Below are positions 36,492 through 45,171 of a stretch of 58,474 nt of DNA, piece by piece (positions within the stretch are counted from its first letter, which is position 1; each line of letters starts with the position of its first letter). The stretch comes from Phytoactinopolyspora halophila. GTDB taxonomy: Bacteria; Actinomycetota; Actinomycetes; Jiangellales; Jiangellaceae. The stretch spans positions 1 through 58,474 of the forward strand of contig NZ_QMIG01000026.1 in the NCBI RefSeq assembly GCF_003287285.1. Reading direction: 5' to 3'. The position numbers and the translations under genes are program-made. The notes beneath the pieces were generated by a model, which did not search any database, was not told the origin of the DNA, and saw only the letters and a list, made by a program, of their open reading frames with translations.

Positions 36492-37304
36492 ATGGACAAG
36501 AAGAACTTGGTCGACCGCATCGCCGAGCGGTTCGACGGCAACCATGAGAAGGCGCAAGAAGCGCTGGACTCCGTGATCGATGCCATCACCCGATCCCTAG
36601 CGTCGGGGGAGAAGGTCGTCATCAAGGGGTTCGGCGTCTTTACCCAGACGAAGGAGAAGCAGAAGGGGAAGGGGCAGAAAGCGAAGCGGGCTGTCCCCAC
36701 CTTCGACCCGGCCGAGGAACTCAAGGACGTCGTCGCTGGTGTGAAGAAGGTGCGCGCCCGGGTCTTCGGCTCGGTCTCGCAGGTTTCCGCGCAGGCCACG
36801 CACGCGGCAGAGGTGGCCTCGCGCGCCGCGTCGTCGGCTGCCCGAGCTGCGGCCGATGTGATTCGCGCCGAGCGGGAAGAAGGCGAAGGCCGCCAACCCG
36901 GCGCGCAGACGACGGGGACGACGGGCCGCGAACCCGCTGCGACGACGGGAACGGCGTCGTCGGCTGCCAAGAAGTCGACGGCAACGAAGTCTCCGGCGAA
37001 GAAGAGCACGTCGACGACGTCAGGCACGGCCGAGAAGTCGGCGGTCAAGAAGGCCCCGGCGAAGAAATCGGCAGCGAAGAAGTCGACTGCGAAGAAGTCC
37101 AGCTCGTCCAGCTCCTCGGCATCCGGTGGGGCGAGCAAGGCCGCGTCGGCGAAGAAGAGCAGCACCGCGAAGAAATCCGCTGCGAAGAAGTCGACTGCCA
37201 AGAAGACGACGTCGACGAGCTCTGGCAGCACCACGGCTACTCCTTCTCAGGGAGCGGCCTCGTCGGCCACCGACCGTGAGGGGACCGGCACCCAGGAGAC
37301 CTGA
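36492..37304 (+). CDS. hup: HU-type nucleoid protein with long Lys/Ala-rich tail
   Basis: A 270-residue histone-like protein. Residues 1 to about 93 form the HU/IHF DNA-bending domain (MDKKNLVDRIAERFDGNHEK, VVIKGFGVFTQTK). An Ala/Arg helical linker (about 94-130) and a low-complexity tail of KKSTAKK-, KKSAAK- and Ser-rich repeats follow, like HupB/HupS of actinomycetes. The tail is unusually long, nearly two thirds of the protein. It compacts DNA and probably protects it. GGGAGCGACG precedes the ATG. Confidence 0.93.
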   Translation: MDKKNLVDRIAERFDGNHEKAQEALDSVIDAITRSLASGEKVVIKGFGVFTQTKEKQKGKGQKAKRAVPTFDPAEELKDVVAGVKKVRARVFGSVSQVSAQATHAAEVASRAASSAARAAADVIRAEREEGEGRQPGAQTTGTTGREPAATTGTASSAAKKSTATKSPAKKSTSTTSGTAEKSAVKKAPAKKSAAKKSTAKKSSSSSSSASGGASKAASAKKSSTAKKSAAKKSTAKKTTSTSSGSTTATPSQGAASSATDREGTGTQET

Positions 37305-37388
37305 GCGGCCCGGGACCCGGCCCCGCCGGGCCCCGTCGGCCCCGCCGAGCGCCGCCGAGCCCCGCCGAGCGGCCCCAGAAGGCTGGCC

Positions 37389-38036
37389 TCAGAAGGCGGC
37401 GTCGAGTTGGAGGATGACCGACTCCGTGCGTGGCCCCAGACCGATGCGCATGCCGTCCCACAGATCGACGGCGGTGTCGATGTCTCGCCGCACCGTCGGC
37501 ACGTCGGCGATGTCGAGTTCGACGGCACCGGCCTCCTGGTGCGCGGCGCGCGAGCGCTCGCCGAACCGGGGAAGGAAGGGCGCACCCGTCGTGGAGGCAT
37601 ACAGGGTGGTGCCGACGCCCACGGCATCCGCGAGAAACGAGATGGGATACTCCGCCGCGTGTTCCAGGACTCGCTGGAGCTCGGCGGCGCGCAGCGCCGG
37701 AAGATCGGCGGACAGGGACGCCACCGGAAGCGCCGGCCGATGGCCCCGCAGGTGGCGCGCGCCGTGGCGGAGTGCCGCGTTGAGCCCGGCACCGGGGGTG
37801 TCCGCGATCACCTCGGCGCCGAGGCGTCGTGCCTCGGCGCGGAACTCGTCGTCGTCGGTGACGACGAGCACGGAGCGCACGGGCGGGCAGGCGAGCGCGG
37901 CGGCGACCGTGTCTGCGGCGAAGGCGCGTGCCATGTAGGGTCGCAATTCGCCGACCGTGTCGGCCAGGCGCGTTTTGGCGAGCTCTGGCCGTTTCACCGG
38001 CACGATGATGGACCACGAAGCGGCGACAGGCGTCAC
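37389..38036 (-). CDS. cofC: 2-phospho-L-lactate guanylyltransferase
   Basis: A nucleotidyltransferase of about 215 residues that activates 2-phospholactate or phosphoenolpyruvate for coenzyme F420 synthesis. The N-terminal nucleotide-binding loop is WSIIVPVKRPELAKTRL, followed by VLVVTDDDEFRAEARRLGAEVI and VASLSADLPALRAAEL, which carries the metal-binding aspartate. GTG 38036 is inferred from GGAGG four bases upstream and the family's usual N-terminus. Longer in-frame starts would overlap the divergent plsC gene. Confidence 0.9.
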   Translation of the reverse strand: MTPVAASWSIIVPVKRPELAKTRLADTVGELRPYMARAFAADTVAAALACPPVRSVLVVTDDDEFRAEARRLGAEVIADTPGAGLNAALRHGARHLRGHRPALPVASLSADLPALRAAELQRVLEHAAEYPISFLADAVGVGTTLYASTTGAPFLPRFGERSRAAHQEAGAVELDIADVPTVRRDIDTAVDLWDGMRIGLGPRTESVILQLDAAF

Positions 38037-38166
38037 GCATCCTCCAAACCGGGGGTGGGCTGCCGTTGCTGATTCGACTCGGACATCATTGAGGGCCAGG
38101 CCGTCCGTGCGGTCGAGGCTGAGGCAGTGGACGCGGCCCGGATGGCCGACCCGGAAGGAGGATCCT

Positions 38167-39009
38167 GTGGGGGGACCGAAACAGCGGCTGGGCATCGCCT
38201 ACCGGCTCGTGGTGTTCGTCCTGCGGCCGATCCTTCAGGTGATCACCCGGCGGCACTGGGTCGGAGCTGACCGGGTCCCGCCCGAAGGCACGGGAGTGGT
38301 GATCGTCGCCAATCACATCTCGCATCTGGACCCCATCACGTTCGCGCACTTTCTCTGGGACAACGGCCGGGCCACACGATATCTAGCCAAGGACACCCTG
38401 TTCCGTATTCCGGTGATCGGTAAGATCATCAAATCGTGCGGCCAGATACCCGTGTACCGGGAAACCCACGACGCTGCGCGTGCCTACCGGGACGCGGTAA
38501 AGGCGGTCCGCGAGGGCGAGTGCGTGGTGATCTATCCGGAGGGCACGATTACCAGGGATCCCCAGCTGTGGCCGATGACCGGCAAGACGGGTGCGGCGCG
38601 GGTGGCGCTGGAGACCGGATGCCAGGTGCTCCCGGTGGCGCAATGGGGCGTGCAGACGATCCTTCCGCCCTACTCGAAGCGACCCCGGCTTTGGCCCCGC
38701 AAGGCGGTCCACGTCCGGGTCGGTGCACCGGTCGACCTGGGTGACCTGCTTGGTAGGCCGGTCACCACGGAGAGCATGCGGCAGGCGACGGATCGGATCA
38801 TGGCGGCGGTGACCGCTGAGTTGGAGATCATTCGGGGCGAGACCGCGCCCGAGCTGCGGTTCGACCCTCGTCGCGCCGGGACCTCGTCGACCGGCAAGCC
38901 GAGCGCCGCGGGCAGTGCCGCGGGCAACGACCGCGACGACGGGGCACGCGTGGACGACGAGGGTGCGGGCGAGGATGGTGACCCCGGCCCGGAGAGTGAG
39001 GTGCAGTGA
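38167..39009 (+). CDS. plsC: 1-acyl-sn-glycerol-3-phosphate acyltransferase
   Basis: A 280-residue PlsC-family acyltransferase making phosphatidic acid. The catalytic block NHISHLDPI (HX4D) and the substrate motif YPEGTITRD are present, along with an N-terminal hydrophobic segment. The last 50 residues are an Asp/Gly/Ala-rich tail not needed for the fold. The GTG start follows GGAAGGAGG. Its stop overlaps the gpsA start, linking both to glycerolipid synthesis. Confidence 0.93.
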   Translation: MGGPKQRLGIAYRLVVFVLRPILQVITRRHWVGADRVPPEGTGVVIVANHISHLDPITFAHFLWDNGRATRYLAKDTLFRIPVIGKIIKSCGQIPVYRETHDAARAYRDAVKAVREGECVVIYPEGTITRDPQLWPMTGKTGAARVALETGCQVLPVAQWGVQTILPPYSKRPRLWPRKAVHVRVGAPVDLGDLLGRPVTTESMRQATDRIMAAVTAELEIIRGETAPELRFDPRRAGTSSTGKPSAAGSAAGNDRDDGARVDDEGAGEDGDPGPESEVQ

Positions 39010-40037
39010 TGCAGGGGGGCAACGGTCGCGGCGCTCGGGTTGCGGTGCTCGGCGCCGGTTCGTGGGGCACCGCGTTCACGCTCGTCCTGGCCGATGCCGG
39101 CGCCGACGTCCGGCTCTGGGGGCGGCGCGAGGAGCTGTGCGACACGATCAACCGGACCCGGGTCAACCGGGACTATCTCGACGGCGTCGAGCTCCCGCCC
39201 GCGGTGCACGCGACCCCCGACCCGCACGAGGCGGTATCCGGCGCCGAGCTCATCGCCCTGGCGGTTCCCGCACAGAGCCTGCGCGCGAACTTGACGGAGT
39301 GGGCCCCGCTCATTCCTCCGCACGCGGTGCTGCTCAGCTTGATAAAGGGGATCGAGCTGCGTACCACCAAGCGGATGAGCGAGGTGATCGCCGAGGTCAC
39401 AGCGGCGGGACCGGAGCGGATCGGCGTCGTCTCGGGCCCCAACCTTGCCCGTGAGATCGCGGGACGCCAGCCGGCGGCCAGCGTCATCGCGGCACATACC
39501 GACGAGCTGGCGCAGCGGGTGCAGGGACTGTGCCACAACCCGCACTTTCGCCCCTACACGAACACCGACGTCGTCGGTACCGAGCTCGGCGGTGCGGTGA
39601 AGAACGTCATCGCCCTCGCCGTGGGGATCGCTGTCGGGTTGGGGTTCGGCGACAATGCACGCGCCAGCGTGATCACCCGTGGTCTGGCCGAGACGGCCCG
39701 GCTGGGCCAGGCGCTCGGCGCCGATCCGTACACGTTTTCCGGCTTGGCGGGACTCGGAGACCTGGTCGCGACCTGTTCGTCGCCGCTGTCGCGCAACCGG
39801 ACGTTCGGCGAGCGCCTCGGGAGCGGGATGAGCGTCGACGAGGCCGCGGCGGCCTCGCGGCAGGTCGCCGAGGGCGTCAAGTCGTGCGAGTCGATTCTGG
39901 AGCTGGCGACCAAGGCGGGCACGGAAATGCCCATCGTGGAGCACGTGGCGCGGATGGTGCGTGGCGAGCTCACGCCGCAGGACATGTTGCGCTCGCTGCT
40001 CGCCCGCTCGGCTAAGCCAGAACGGCATGGACACTAA
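39009..40037 (+). CDS. gpsA: Glycerol-3-phosphate dehydrogenase [NAD(P)+]
   Basis: An enzyme of about 342 residues supplying sn-glycerol-3-phosphate. The Rossmann motif is VLGAGSWGTAFTLVLADAGA. Active-site lysines lie in LLSLIKGIE and GGAVKNVIALAVGIAVGLGFGDNARA, and SGPNLAREIA is also typical. ATG 39009 overlaps the plsC stop (TGATG); GTG 39006 is one codon earlier. Confidence 0.95.
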   Translation: MQGGNGRGARVAVLGAGSWGTAFTLVLADAGADVRLWGRREELCDTINRTRVNRDYLDGVELPPAVHATPDPHEAVSGAELIALAVPAQSLRANLTEWAPLIPPHAVLLSLIKGIELRTTKRMSEVIAEVTAAGPERIGVVSGPNLAREIAGRQPAASVIAAHTDELAQRVQGLCHNPHFRPYTNTDVVGTELGGAVKNVIALAVGIAVGLGFGDNARASVITRGLAETARLGQALGADPYTFSGLAGLGDLVATCSSPLSRNRTFGERLGSGMSVDEAAAASRQVAEGVKSCESILELATKAGTEMPIVEHVARMVRGELTPQDMLRSLLARSAKPERHGH

Positions 40038-40053
40038 CGGTAGGGTCGAGGCG

Positions 40054-41163
40054 ATGAATGCGACGCCATCCCGGATCCGGATCGCCCTCGTCTTCGGAGG
40101 ACGCAGTTCCGAGCACACGGTCTCTTGTGTCACGGCAGGAGGCGTGCTCTCCGCGCTCGATCCGGCGCGTTATGAGGTGATACCCATCGGGATCACCACC
40201 GAAGGCCGCTGGGTACTTTCCAGCGGCAAGCCAGAGCAGCTTGCCATCGCCGAAGGACAGCTTCCCGAGGTGAGCGACGAAGGCGGCTCCGTCGTCCTGT
40301 CGGAACGATCCAGCCTGATCGTGCAGTCACCCGGCGAGGTTCCCGAAGAGCTCGGCACGGTCGATGTCGTCTTCCCCCTGTTGCACGGCCCGTTCGGTGA
40401 GGACGGAACCATCCAGGGCCTGTTCGAGCTGGCAGGCGTGCGCTACGTCGGCTCCGGCGTGCTGGCCTCGGCAGCGGGCATGGACAAGCACGTGATGAAG
40501 CTGCTGCTGCAAGCGGCAGGTCTACCCGTCGTCCCGCATGTGCTGGTCGGGCCCGGCGCGTGGGACCGGCAACGTGATCAGGTGCTCGCCGACGTGGAAC
40601 GGCTGGGCTGGCCGGTCTTCGTCAAGCCCGCACGGGCGGGATCGAGCATGGGCGTGAGCAAGGTCGACGGCCCGGACGGGTTGGAGAGTGCCGTGCTGAG
40701 CGCCCGCGAGCACGATCCGAAGGTGATGGTCGAGGAAGCGGTCGAGGGCCGGGAGATCGAATGTGGGGTGCTCGAAGGCGTTGACGGCGGTGAGCCGGAA
40801 GCGAGCGTGGTCGGCGAGATCCGGTTCGACGCCAGCCACGACTTCTACGACTTCCAGGCAAAATACCTGCCGGACGACGGCGTCGCCCTCGACCTCCCGG
40901 CGGACATCCCCCCGGAGACGGCCGAGCAGGTACGGCACATGGCGGTGACCGCGTTCCAGGCGCTGTCGTGTGAAAGCCTCGCGCGGGTCGATTTCTTCCT
41001 TCGCCCGGACGGCTCGGTTCTGGTCAACGAGGTCAACACCATGCCCGGATTCACACCGACGTCGATGTTCCCGATGTTGTGGGCGAAGTCGGGCATCGAC
41101 TATCCGGCGCTGGTGGACCGGATGATCTCGACCGCTCTCGGCCGGCCGCTGGGGCTGCGCTAG
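40054..41163 (+). CDS. ddl: D-alanine--D-alanine ligase
   Basis: A 369-residue ATP-grasp ligase for peptidoglycan precursor synthesis. Motifs are FGGRSSEHTVSC, LLHGPFGEDGTIQGLFELAGVRYVGSGVLASA, FVKPARAGSSMGVSKV and LVNEVNTMPGFTPTSMFP. Start ATG 40054 is chosen because AGGG lies eight bases upstream and the encoded N-terminus matches the family. ATG 40027 is in frame. Confidence 0.96.
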   Translation: MNATPSRIRIALVFGGRSSEHTVSCVTAGGVLSALDPARYEVIPIGITTEGRWVLSSGKPEQLAIAEGQLPEVSDEGGSVVLSERSSLIVQSPGEVPEELGTVDVVFPLLHGPFGEDGTIQGLFELAGVRYVGSGVLASAAGMDKHVMKLLLQAAGLPVVPHVLVGPGAWDRQRDQVLADVERLGWPVFVKPARAGSSMGVSKVDGPDGLESAVLSAREHDPKVMVEEAVEGREIECGVLEGVDGGEPEASVVGEIRFDASHDFYDFQAKYLPDDGVALDLPADIPPETAEQVRHMAVTAFQALSCESLARVDFFLRPDGSVLVNEVNTMPGFTPTSMFPMLWAKSGIDYPALVDRMISTALGRPLGLR

Positions 41164-41171
41164 GGGGTGCG

Positions 41172-41627
41172 CTAGCGCAACTCGCGTTCCGGGATGTGGC
41201 TGGCGATCGCGGGGGCGAGATCGTGCAGGAGCTCTCCCTCGGGCGCGTAGTCGTCGGGAACGGCCACCTCGACCAGCACCTCGCGATCGGTCGACGTGAA
41301 GAACATGCCGCCGTCGCCGGGCTCGGGGAACCATCCGATCCCGTCGACCTCCAGTAACCGGGCACCGGGTTCGTAGGCGGCCGGCAGGTTGACGCCACAG
41401 CGGAGCACGATGGCTGGTTCGCCCCAGGCCGCGGCCGGGAGTGACTCGGGCTCGACGTCGCGCCGCACGGCGTCGCCGACGACCTCGGGAAGGTCCTGCA
41501 GTACAGCTGCGCAGGTGTCCGCTGCTGCGGGATCGACCTCGAACGGTTCGACGTCGACGGGGCCGAACCCGCACCCGCTCACGGCGAGCGCGGCCACAGA
41601 CGCGATCAGAGGTGAACGACGGGACAC
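41172..41627 (-). CDS. DUF3515-family lipoprotein
   Basis: A 151-residue lipoprotein with the lipobox AVSGC (Cys19). The domain contains CAAVLQDLPEVVGDAVRR, AAWGEPAIVLRCGVNLPAAYEPG and VLVEVAVPDDYAPEGELLHDLAPAI. DUF3515 proteins are conserved next to ddl/thiL in actinomycetes; their function is unknown. It overlaps the upstream regulator-like gene by 22 bp and converges with ddl. Confidence 0.88.
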   Translation of the reverse strand: MSRRSPLIASVAALAVSGCGFGPVDVEPFEVDPAAADTCAAVLQDLPEVVGDAVRRDVEPESLPAAAWGEPAIVLRCGVNLPAAYEPGARLLEVDGIGWFPEPGDGGMFFTSTDREVLVEVAVPDDYAPEGELLHDLAPAIASHIPERELR

Positions 41628-41842
41628 GTGAGCGTTCGGGTGATGCCTTCGACGGACTGGACTCGCGCGACGACGAGCTTGCCGAGATCGTCGACGTTAC
41701 TCGATTCTGCCTTCACGATTACATCGTACGGCCCGGTGACGTCCTCGGCGGAGACGACACCGTCGATCTCGGAGATCTGCCGCGCCACCTCGGCGGCCTT
41801 GCCGACCTCCGTCTGGACCAGGATGTATGCCTGTACCACCAC
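41606..41842 (-). CDS. Stand-alone Lrp/AsnC effector (RAM) domain protein
   Basis: A 78-residue protein that is only the RAM ligand-binding domain of Lrp/AsnC regulators, without a helix-turn-helix (VVQAYILVQTEVGKAAEVARQISE, GPYDVIVKAESSNVDDLGKLV). Such stand-alone RAM proteins assemble as dimers or octamers and may bind amino acids. The GTG start at 41842 is set by GGAGG seven bases upstream. It is transcribed divergently from thiL and into the DUF3515 gene. Confidence 0.85.
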   Translation of the reverse strand: MVVQAYILVQTEVGKAAEVARQISEIDGVVSAEDVTGPYDVIVKAESSNVDDLGKLVVARVQSVEGITRTLTCPVVHL

Positions 41843-41928
41843 GCGTTGCCCTCCAGCTCCTACGGAAAGATTGACTGAGCGCCAACCTATCGTGTTCCCC
41901 GGCAAGTTCCCGCGAATGAGGAGTGGAT

Positions 41929-42873
41929 GTGGCAGACCGAATTTCCGATATGGGTGAGTTCGCATTGATCGGCCAGATAACTGCCCGGTTGCCGCAGGGC
42001 GCCGGCGTGGCGCTCGGCCCGGGAGACGACGCGGCGGTCATCGCGGCACCGGATGGGCGGACCGTCGTGACGACGGACATGCTGATCGAGGGCCGGCACT
42101 TCCGCCGGGACTGGTCGAGCGCGCGTGATGTGGGCCGGAAGGCCGCGGCGCAGAACCTTGCCGACGTCGCCGCGATGGGCGCCCGGCCCACGGCGGTGAC
42201 AGTGGCGCTGGGCGCGCCGGGCGATCTGGAGGCGGCGTGGGTACTCGAGCTGGCCGATGGCGTACGCGCCGAATGCGGCGACGTGGGTGCGTCGGTGATC
42301 GGGGGCGACACGGTGGGATCCGAAGCGATCGTGGTGGCCGTCACGGCACTGGGCGACCTGGAAGGCCGCGATCCGGTGCCGCGTTCCGGTGCCCGGGCGG
42401 GTGATGTCGTCGCGCTGTGTGGCCGGCTGGGCTGGTCCGAAGCCGGCCTGCAGCTGCTGCTGGAGGGCCAGCACGTACCGGAGGAGGTGGTGCAGGCGCA
42501 CCGCAGCCCGCAGGTTCCCTACTCTGCCGGCCCGCAGGCGGCAGATCTGGGAGCGACGGCGATGTGCGACGTCAGCGATGGCTTGCTGGCCGATTTGGGA
42601 CACATCGCGGAGGCGAGCAGCGTCCAAATCGGCGTGGACGTCTCCGCCCTGGAGGTCGCCGACCCGGTGCGCGAGGCGGCGCGTCTCCTCCAGGCCGACC
42701 CGATCTCGTGGGTACTCACCGGTGGCGAAGACAACGCGCTGGTGGCGACGTTTCCCGCCGGGACCGTACTGCCGGACGCCTGGCGCGTCATCGGTGGTGT
42801 CGAAACCGGAAGCGGTGTGCTGGTCGACAGCACGTCGTATGCGGGCAGGGCCGGATACGACCACTTCAGCTGA
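41929..42873 (+). CDS. thiL: Thiamine-monophosphate kinase
   Basis: A kinase of about 314 residues converting TMP to TPP. The family motif GPGDDAAVIAAPDGRTVVTTDMLIEGRHF and AQNLADVAAMGARPTAVTVAL are clear, with further Asp residues in VIGGDTVGS, CDVSDGLLADLGHIAEAS and TGGEDNALVATF. The start is taken at GTG 41929, five bases after GAGGAG. GTG 41923 is an alternative. Confidence 0.93.
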   Translation: MADRISDMGEFALIGQITARLPQGAGVALGPGDDAAVIAAPDGRTVVTTDMLIEGRHFRRDWSSARDVGRKAAAQNLADVAAMGARPTAVTVALGAPGDLEAAWVLELADGVRAECGDVGASVIGGDTVGSEAIVVAVTALGDLEGRDPVPRSGARAGDVVALCGRLGWSEAGLQLLLEGQHVPEEVVQAHRSPQVPYSAGPQAADLGATAMCDVSDGLLADLGHIAEASSVQIGVDVSALEVADPVREAARLLQADPISWVLTGGEDNALVATFPAGTVLPDAWRVIGGVETGSGVLVDSTSYAGRAGYDHFS

Positions 42874-42899
42874 GTGTCGTTCCTACCCGAAGTCGAGCG

Positions 42900-42943
42900 A
42901 GAGCCGGCATTTGTCGAGGTCATCGCCGTGATGATGTCGGTTC
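42900..42943. repeat. Family C element, copy 3
   Basis: A 44-bp element (GAGCCGGCATTTGTCGAGGT...TGATGATGTCGGTTC) between the convergent thiL and prs genes. The left arm has changes that pair as G:U with the right arm when the plus strand is transcribed. Confidence 0.7.
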
Positions 42944-42968
42944 TTCACCGATGCGTGACGTAGCCCGC

Positions 42969-43913
42969 CTACGTGTCGTGGAAGAGGGCGCTGACGGATT
43001 CACCGTTGTGGATCCGGCGGATCGCCTCGGCGAGCTGTGGTGCGACCGACAAGACGTGCAGCTTGGGATGCCGCTTCGGCTCGGGGATGGGCACCGTGTT
43101 CGTCGTGACGATCTGGTGGACGTCGTCCAGCTCACCGAGCCGTTCGAGTGCCTTGTCCGTGAACAGGCCGTGGGTACAGGCGATACGGATCGACCGGACC
43201 CCTTGCTCGCGTAGCCGTTCCACCAGCTCGATGACCGTGCTGCCCTTGGCAATCTCGTCGTCCAGCACGATGATGTCGCGTCCGGCGACGTCGCCGATGA
43301 CAGCGCTGATACTGACCTGGTCGTCGGCGTAGCGCTGCTTGGCGCCCGCGGCCACGGGAACGCCCAGCATCCGAGCGAACGCGGAAGCCTCCTTGGCGTT
43401 TCCGAGATCGGGGGAGACGACGACCACGTTGGACAGGTCGCCGGCTCGGAAGTGGCTGGCGAGTTCCCGAAGCGCGTGCAGCTGGTCGACGGGCACGCTG
43501 AAGAAGCCGTGGACCTGTGGCGAGTGCAAGGTCATCGCGAGCACGCGACTCGCTCCGGATGTGACCATGAGATCGGCGATCAGCCGCGCCCCGATCGAGA
43601 TCCGGGGTGCGTCCTTCTTGTCCGAACGGGCATAGGCGAAGTGCGGCATGACCACGGTGGTGCGGGCGGCCGAGGCGCCGCGGGCGGCGTCGAGCATGAG
43701 CAAGAGTTCGACCAGGTTCTCCTGGACCGGCGGGACGATCGGCTGGATGACAAAGACGTCGTGCTCGCGGCAGTTGGCTTGTAGTTGGACCTGAAGGCAG
43801 TCGTTGGCGAAGTGCTGCACGGTACTCGGCCGCAGCGGCAGCCCGAGATGGTCGCAGATTTCCTCGGCCAGGCTGAGATGGGCGCTTCCACTGAAGATGG
43901 CGATATTACGCAT
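42969..43913 (-). CDS. prs: Ribose-phosphate pyrophosphokinase, divergent paralogue
   Basis: A 314-residue PRPP synthetase-type protein. Recognisable elements are the flexible-loop region YARSDKKDAPRISIGARLIAD, TLHSPQVHGFF, the VVSPDLGNAKEASAFARML helix and the C-terminal EAIRRIHNGESVSALF. It departs from the usual enzyme in two key places. The FSDGE-type region reads FANDCLQ, and the PRPP-binding DDMIDTGGT loop reads DDEIAKGST. Either activity is altered or this is a specialised paralogue. It lies in a conserved block where no prs is normally found and is flanked by repeat elements. Confidence 0.82.
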   Translation of the reverse strand: MRNIAIFSGSAHLSLAEEICDHLGLPLRPSTVQHFANDCLQVQLQANCREHDVFVIQPIVPPVQENLVELLLMLDAARGASAARTTVVMPHFAYARSDKKDAPRISIGARLIADLMVTSGASRVLAMTLHSPQVHGFFSVPVDQLHALRELASHFRAGDLSNVVVVSPDLGNAKEASAFARMLGVPVAAGAKQRYADDQVSISAVIGDVAGRDIIVLDDEIAKGSTVIELVERLREQGVRSIRIACTHGLFTDKALERLGELDDVHQIVTTNTVPIPEPKRHPKLHVLSVAPQLAEAIRRIHNGESVSALFHDT

Positions 43914-43992
43914 GCCTGGTACGTCCCGGTGGTCGAAGTGGCGTGACTGTCACCAGGATGTCATGAGTGTGGCGATGGGGCGGGTGAGCCTG

Positions 43993-44060
43993 ACTTCTTG
44001 GCTCTGTGGAACGTCCAGGCGGGTATCGAGGGCTCTGGGCGTTGCGCGGAGCCAAGAAGT
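43993..44060. repeat. Family B hairpin, copy 3
   Basis: A 68-bp inverted repeat. The left arm is ACTTCTTGGCTCTGTGGAAC then GTCCAG. The right arm is CTCTGGGCGTTGCGCGGAGC then CAAGAAGT. The variable stem triplet is CTC here, matched by GAG. Confidence 0.83.
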
Positions 44061-44153
44061 GGGCTTTCCAGTTTTCGTCGAGCGGAAGGGCCGGTGCCAG
44101 AGAAGCTGGTGCTGAAGGGGCGATCGGAGATGGCTGGTGCCGACGGCTACGAA

Positions 44154-44196
44154 GGAACCGACATTGTCGAGGTCATGGCCTTGATGATGTCGGTTC
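44154..44196. repeat. Family C element, copy 4
   Basis: A 43-bp element: GGAACCGACATTGTCGAGGT, then CATGGCCTTGATGATGTCGG and TTC. Three non-Watson-Crick positions are G:U on the plus strand. Confidence 0.77.
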
Positions 44197-44451
44197 GTTA
44201 GCTGTGCTCCGACGGCGCGAGCACGAGATGCCGTGTGAGCAACGGCACTCCGTGATACCTGATGGCGTCGCTCACCAGCCCCGGTCTGCCCGGATTCGCG
44301 GTGGTTCACCGCATGCCCCGATGCGACGATGCAGTGGAACGCGAACAGTTCCACCAGCTCGTGACAAGACCAGCAGGGGTTCAGCACAGGGCTGAGACCG
44401 GGGTTGCGTTATGTCGAGAGCACTGAGACCGGTTGCGCTATGCCGAGAGCA

Positions 44452-44643
44452 CTAGGCCGAGCGAATGACCTTGCCGGCCTTGATGCAGGATGTGCAGGCC
44501 CGGATCCGCTTGGGGGTACCGCCCACAACGGTCCGCACGGTCTGGATGTTGGGGTTCCAACGGCGCGGGGTCCGGCGGTGCGAGTGCGAGATCTTGTTGC
44601 CGAAGCCCGGGCCTTTGCCGCAGACGTCGCAAGTGGCAGCCAC
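44452..44643 (-). CDS. rpmB: 50S ribosomal protein L28
   Basis: A 63-residue L28 with the zinc-ribbon pattern: CDVCGKG near the N-terminus and CTSCIKAG near the C-terminus, hence a C+ type protein. [11 protein letters not shown] is the family signature. It is transcribed opposite to the dak2-recG genes, as usual in actinomycetes. Confidence 0.95.
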   Translation of the reverse strand: MAATCDVCGKGPGFGNKISHSHRRTPRRWNPNIQTVRTVVGGTPKRIRACTSCIKAGKVIRSA

Positions 44644-44820
44644 GGGTATCTCCTATGAAGGTCACGGATCTGGAATGCGGAACTCCTCGTACTGCGACGC
44701 GAGGCGCTACAGCAGAGGCAACCGCTTTAGGATACCGGCTGGTGCCGCCAGCCCCAAAACCGGGAGGGTGACTGACCCCGCCGCTAGTCGCGCTCCGGCC
44801 CGCCGAGTCGCCCGTGCCCG

Positions 44821-44864
44821 CTGAATGACCGGCTCGTGCCCGCTGAATGACCGGCTCGTGCCCG
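44821..44864. repeat. 22-bp tandem repeat, two copies, plus GCC-rich 9-mers
   Basis: CTGAATGACCGGCTCGTGCCCG occurs twice in perfect tandem (44821-44842, 44843-44864). It is followed at once by three near-copies of the 9-mer CGCCGCGCC to about 44895. Confidence 0.9.
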
Positions 44865-44997
44865 CCGCGCCCGCCGCGCCTGCCGCGCCCGCCAGCCGTA
44901 CGTGCCATGCACGCTGAGTCCACATTCATCGATCGCGGAAAGCGCTTCCCGACGTGCACTGGGCGTGCACGGCGCACTCCTGGGTACGCGGGCGGCG

Positions 44998-45065
44998 GCC
45001 GGGCGCGCTGATGGCGGGCGGGCGCGCTGATGGCGGCCGGGCACGCTGAGGGCGGCCGGGCGCGG
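44998..45065. repeat. 19-bp tandem repeat, three and a half copies
   Basis: Units at 44998-45016, 45017-45035 and 45036-45054 follow GCCGGGCGCGCTGATGGCG with one to two changes each. An 11-bp partial unit comes after. It lies about 110 bp upstream of the DAK2 gene. Confidence 0.9.
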
Positions 45066-45171
45066 CCCTCCGGTGTTCCCGGCAGAACGGGTCTGCCGTC
45101 GAGATCCGGTGGCACCGGAAGCGGTACGCTCCACCGACAGGTGGTCGCTACCGAGAGGGGAGGCATGGCCG

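Larger units (their letters stand above)
43914..44451. other. Intergenic region with family B and C repeats
   Basis: The 538 bp between prs and rpmB contain no supported gene. They include a family B hairpin (43993-44060) and a family C element (44154-44196). The rest (44200-44450) has short Arg-rich frames without start signals and a near-duplicate GAGACCGGxxTTGCxxTATG(T/C)CGAGAGCAC at about 44395-44450, just beyond the 3' end of rpmB. Confidence 0.55.
44644..45171. other. Divergent intergenic region with two tandem repeats
   Basis: The 528 bp between rpmB and the DAK2 gene contain no gene I can support. The long low-complexity frames come from GC-rich tandem repeats. The segment should include the rpmB promoter near 44700 and the dak2 promoter near 45070-45150. 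Confidence 0.55.

Noticed and set aside
42969-43913. Prs-like gene as a pseudogene because of altered motifs
   Set aside because: The frame is intact, full length and keeps most other active-site regions, so a divergent functional enzyme is likelier.
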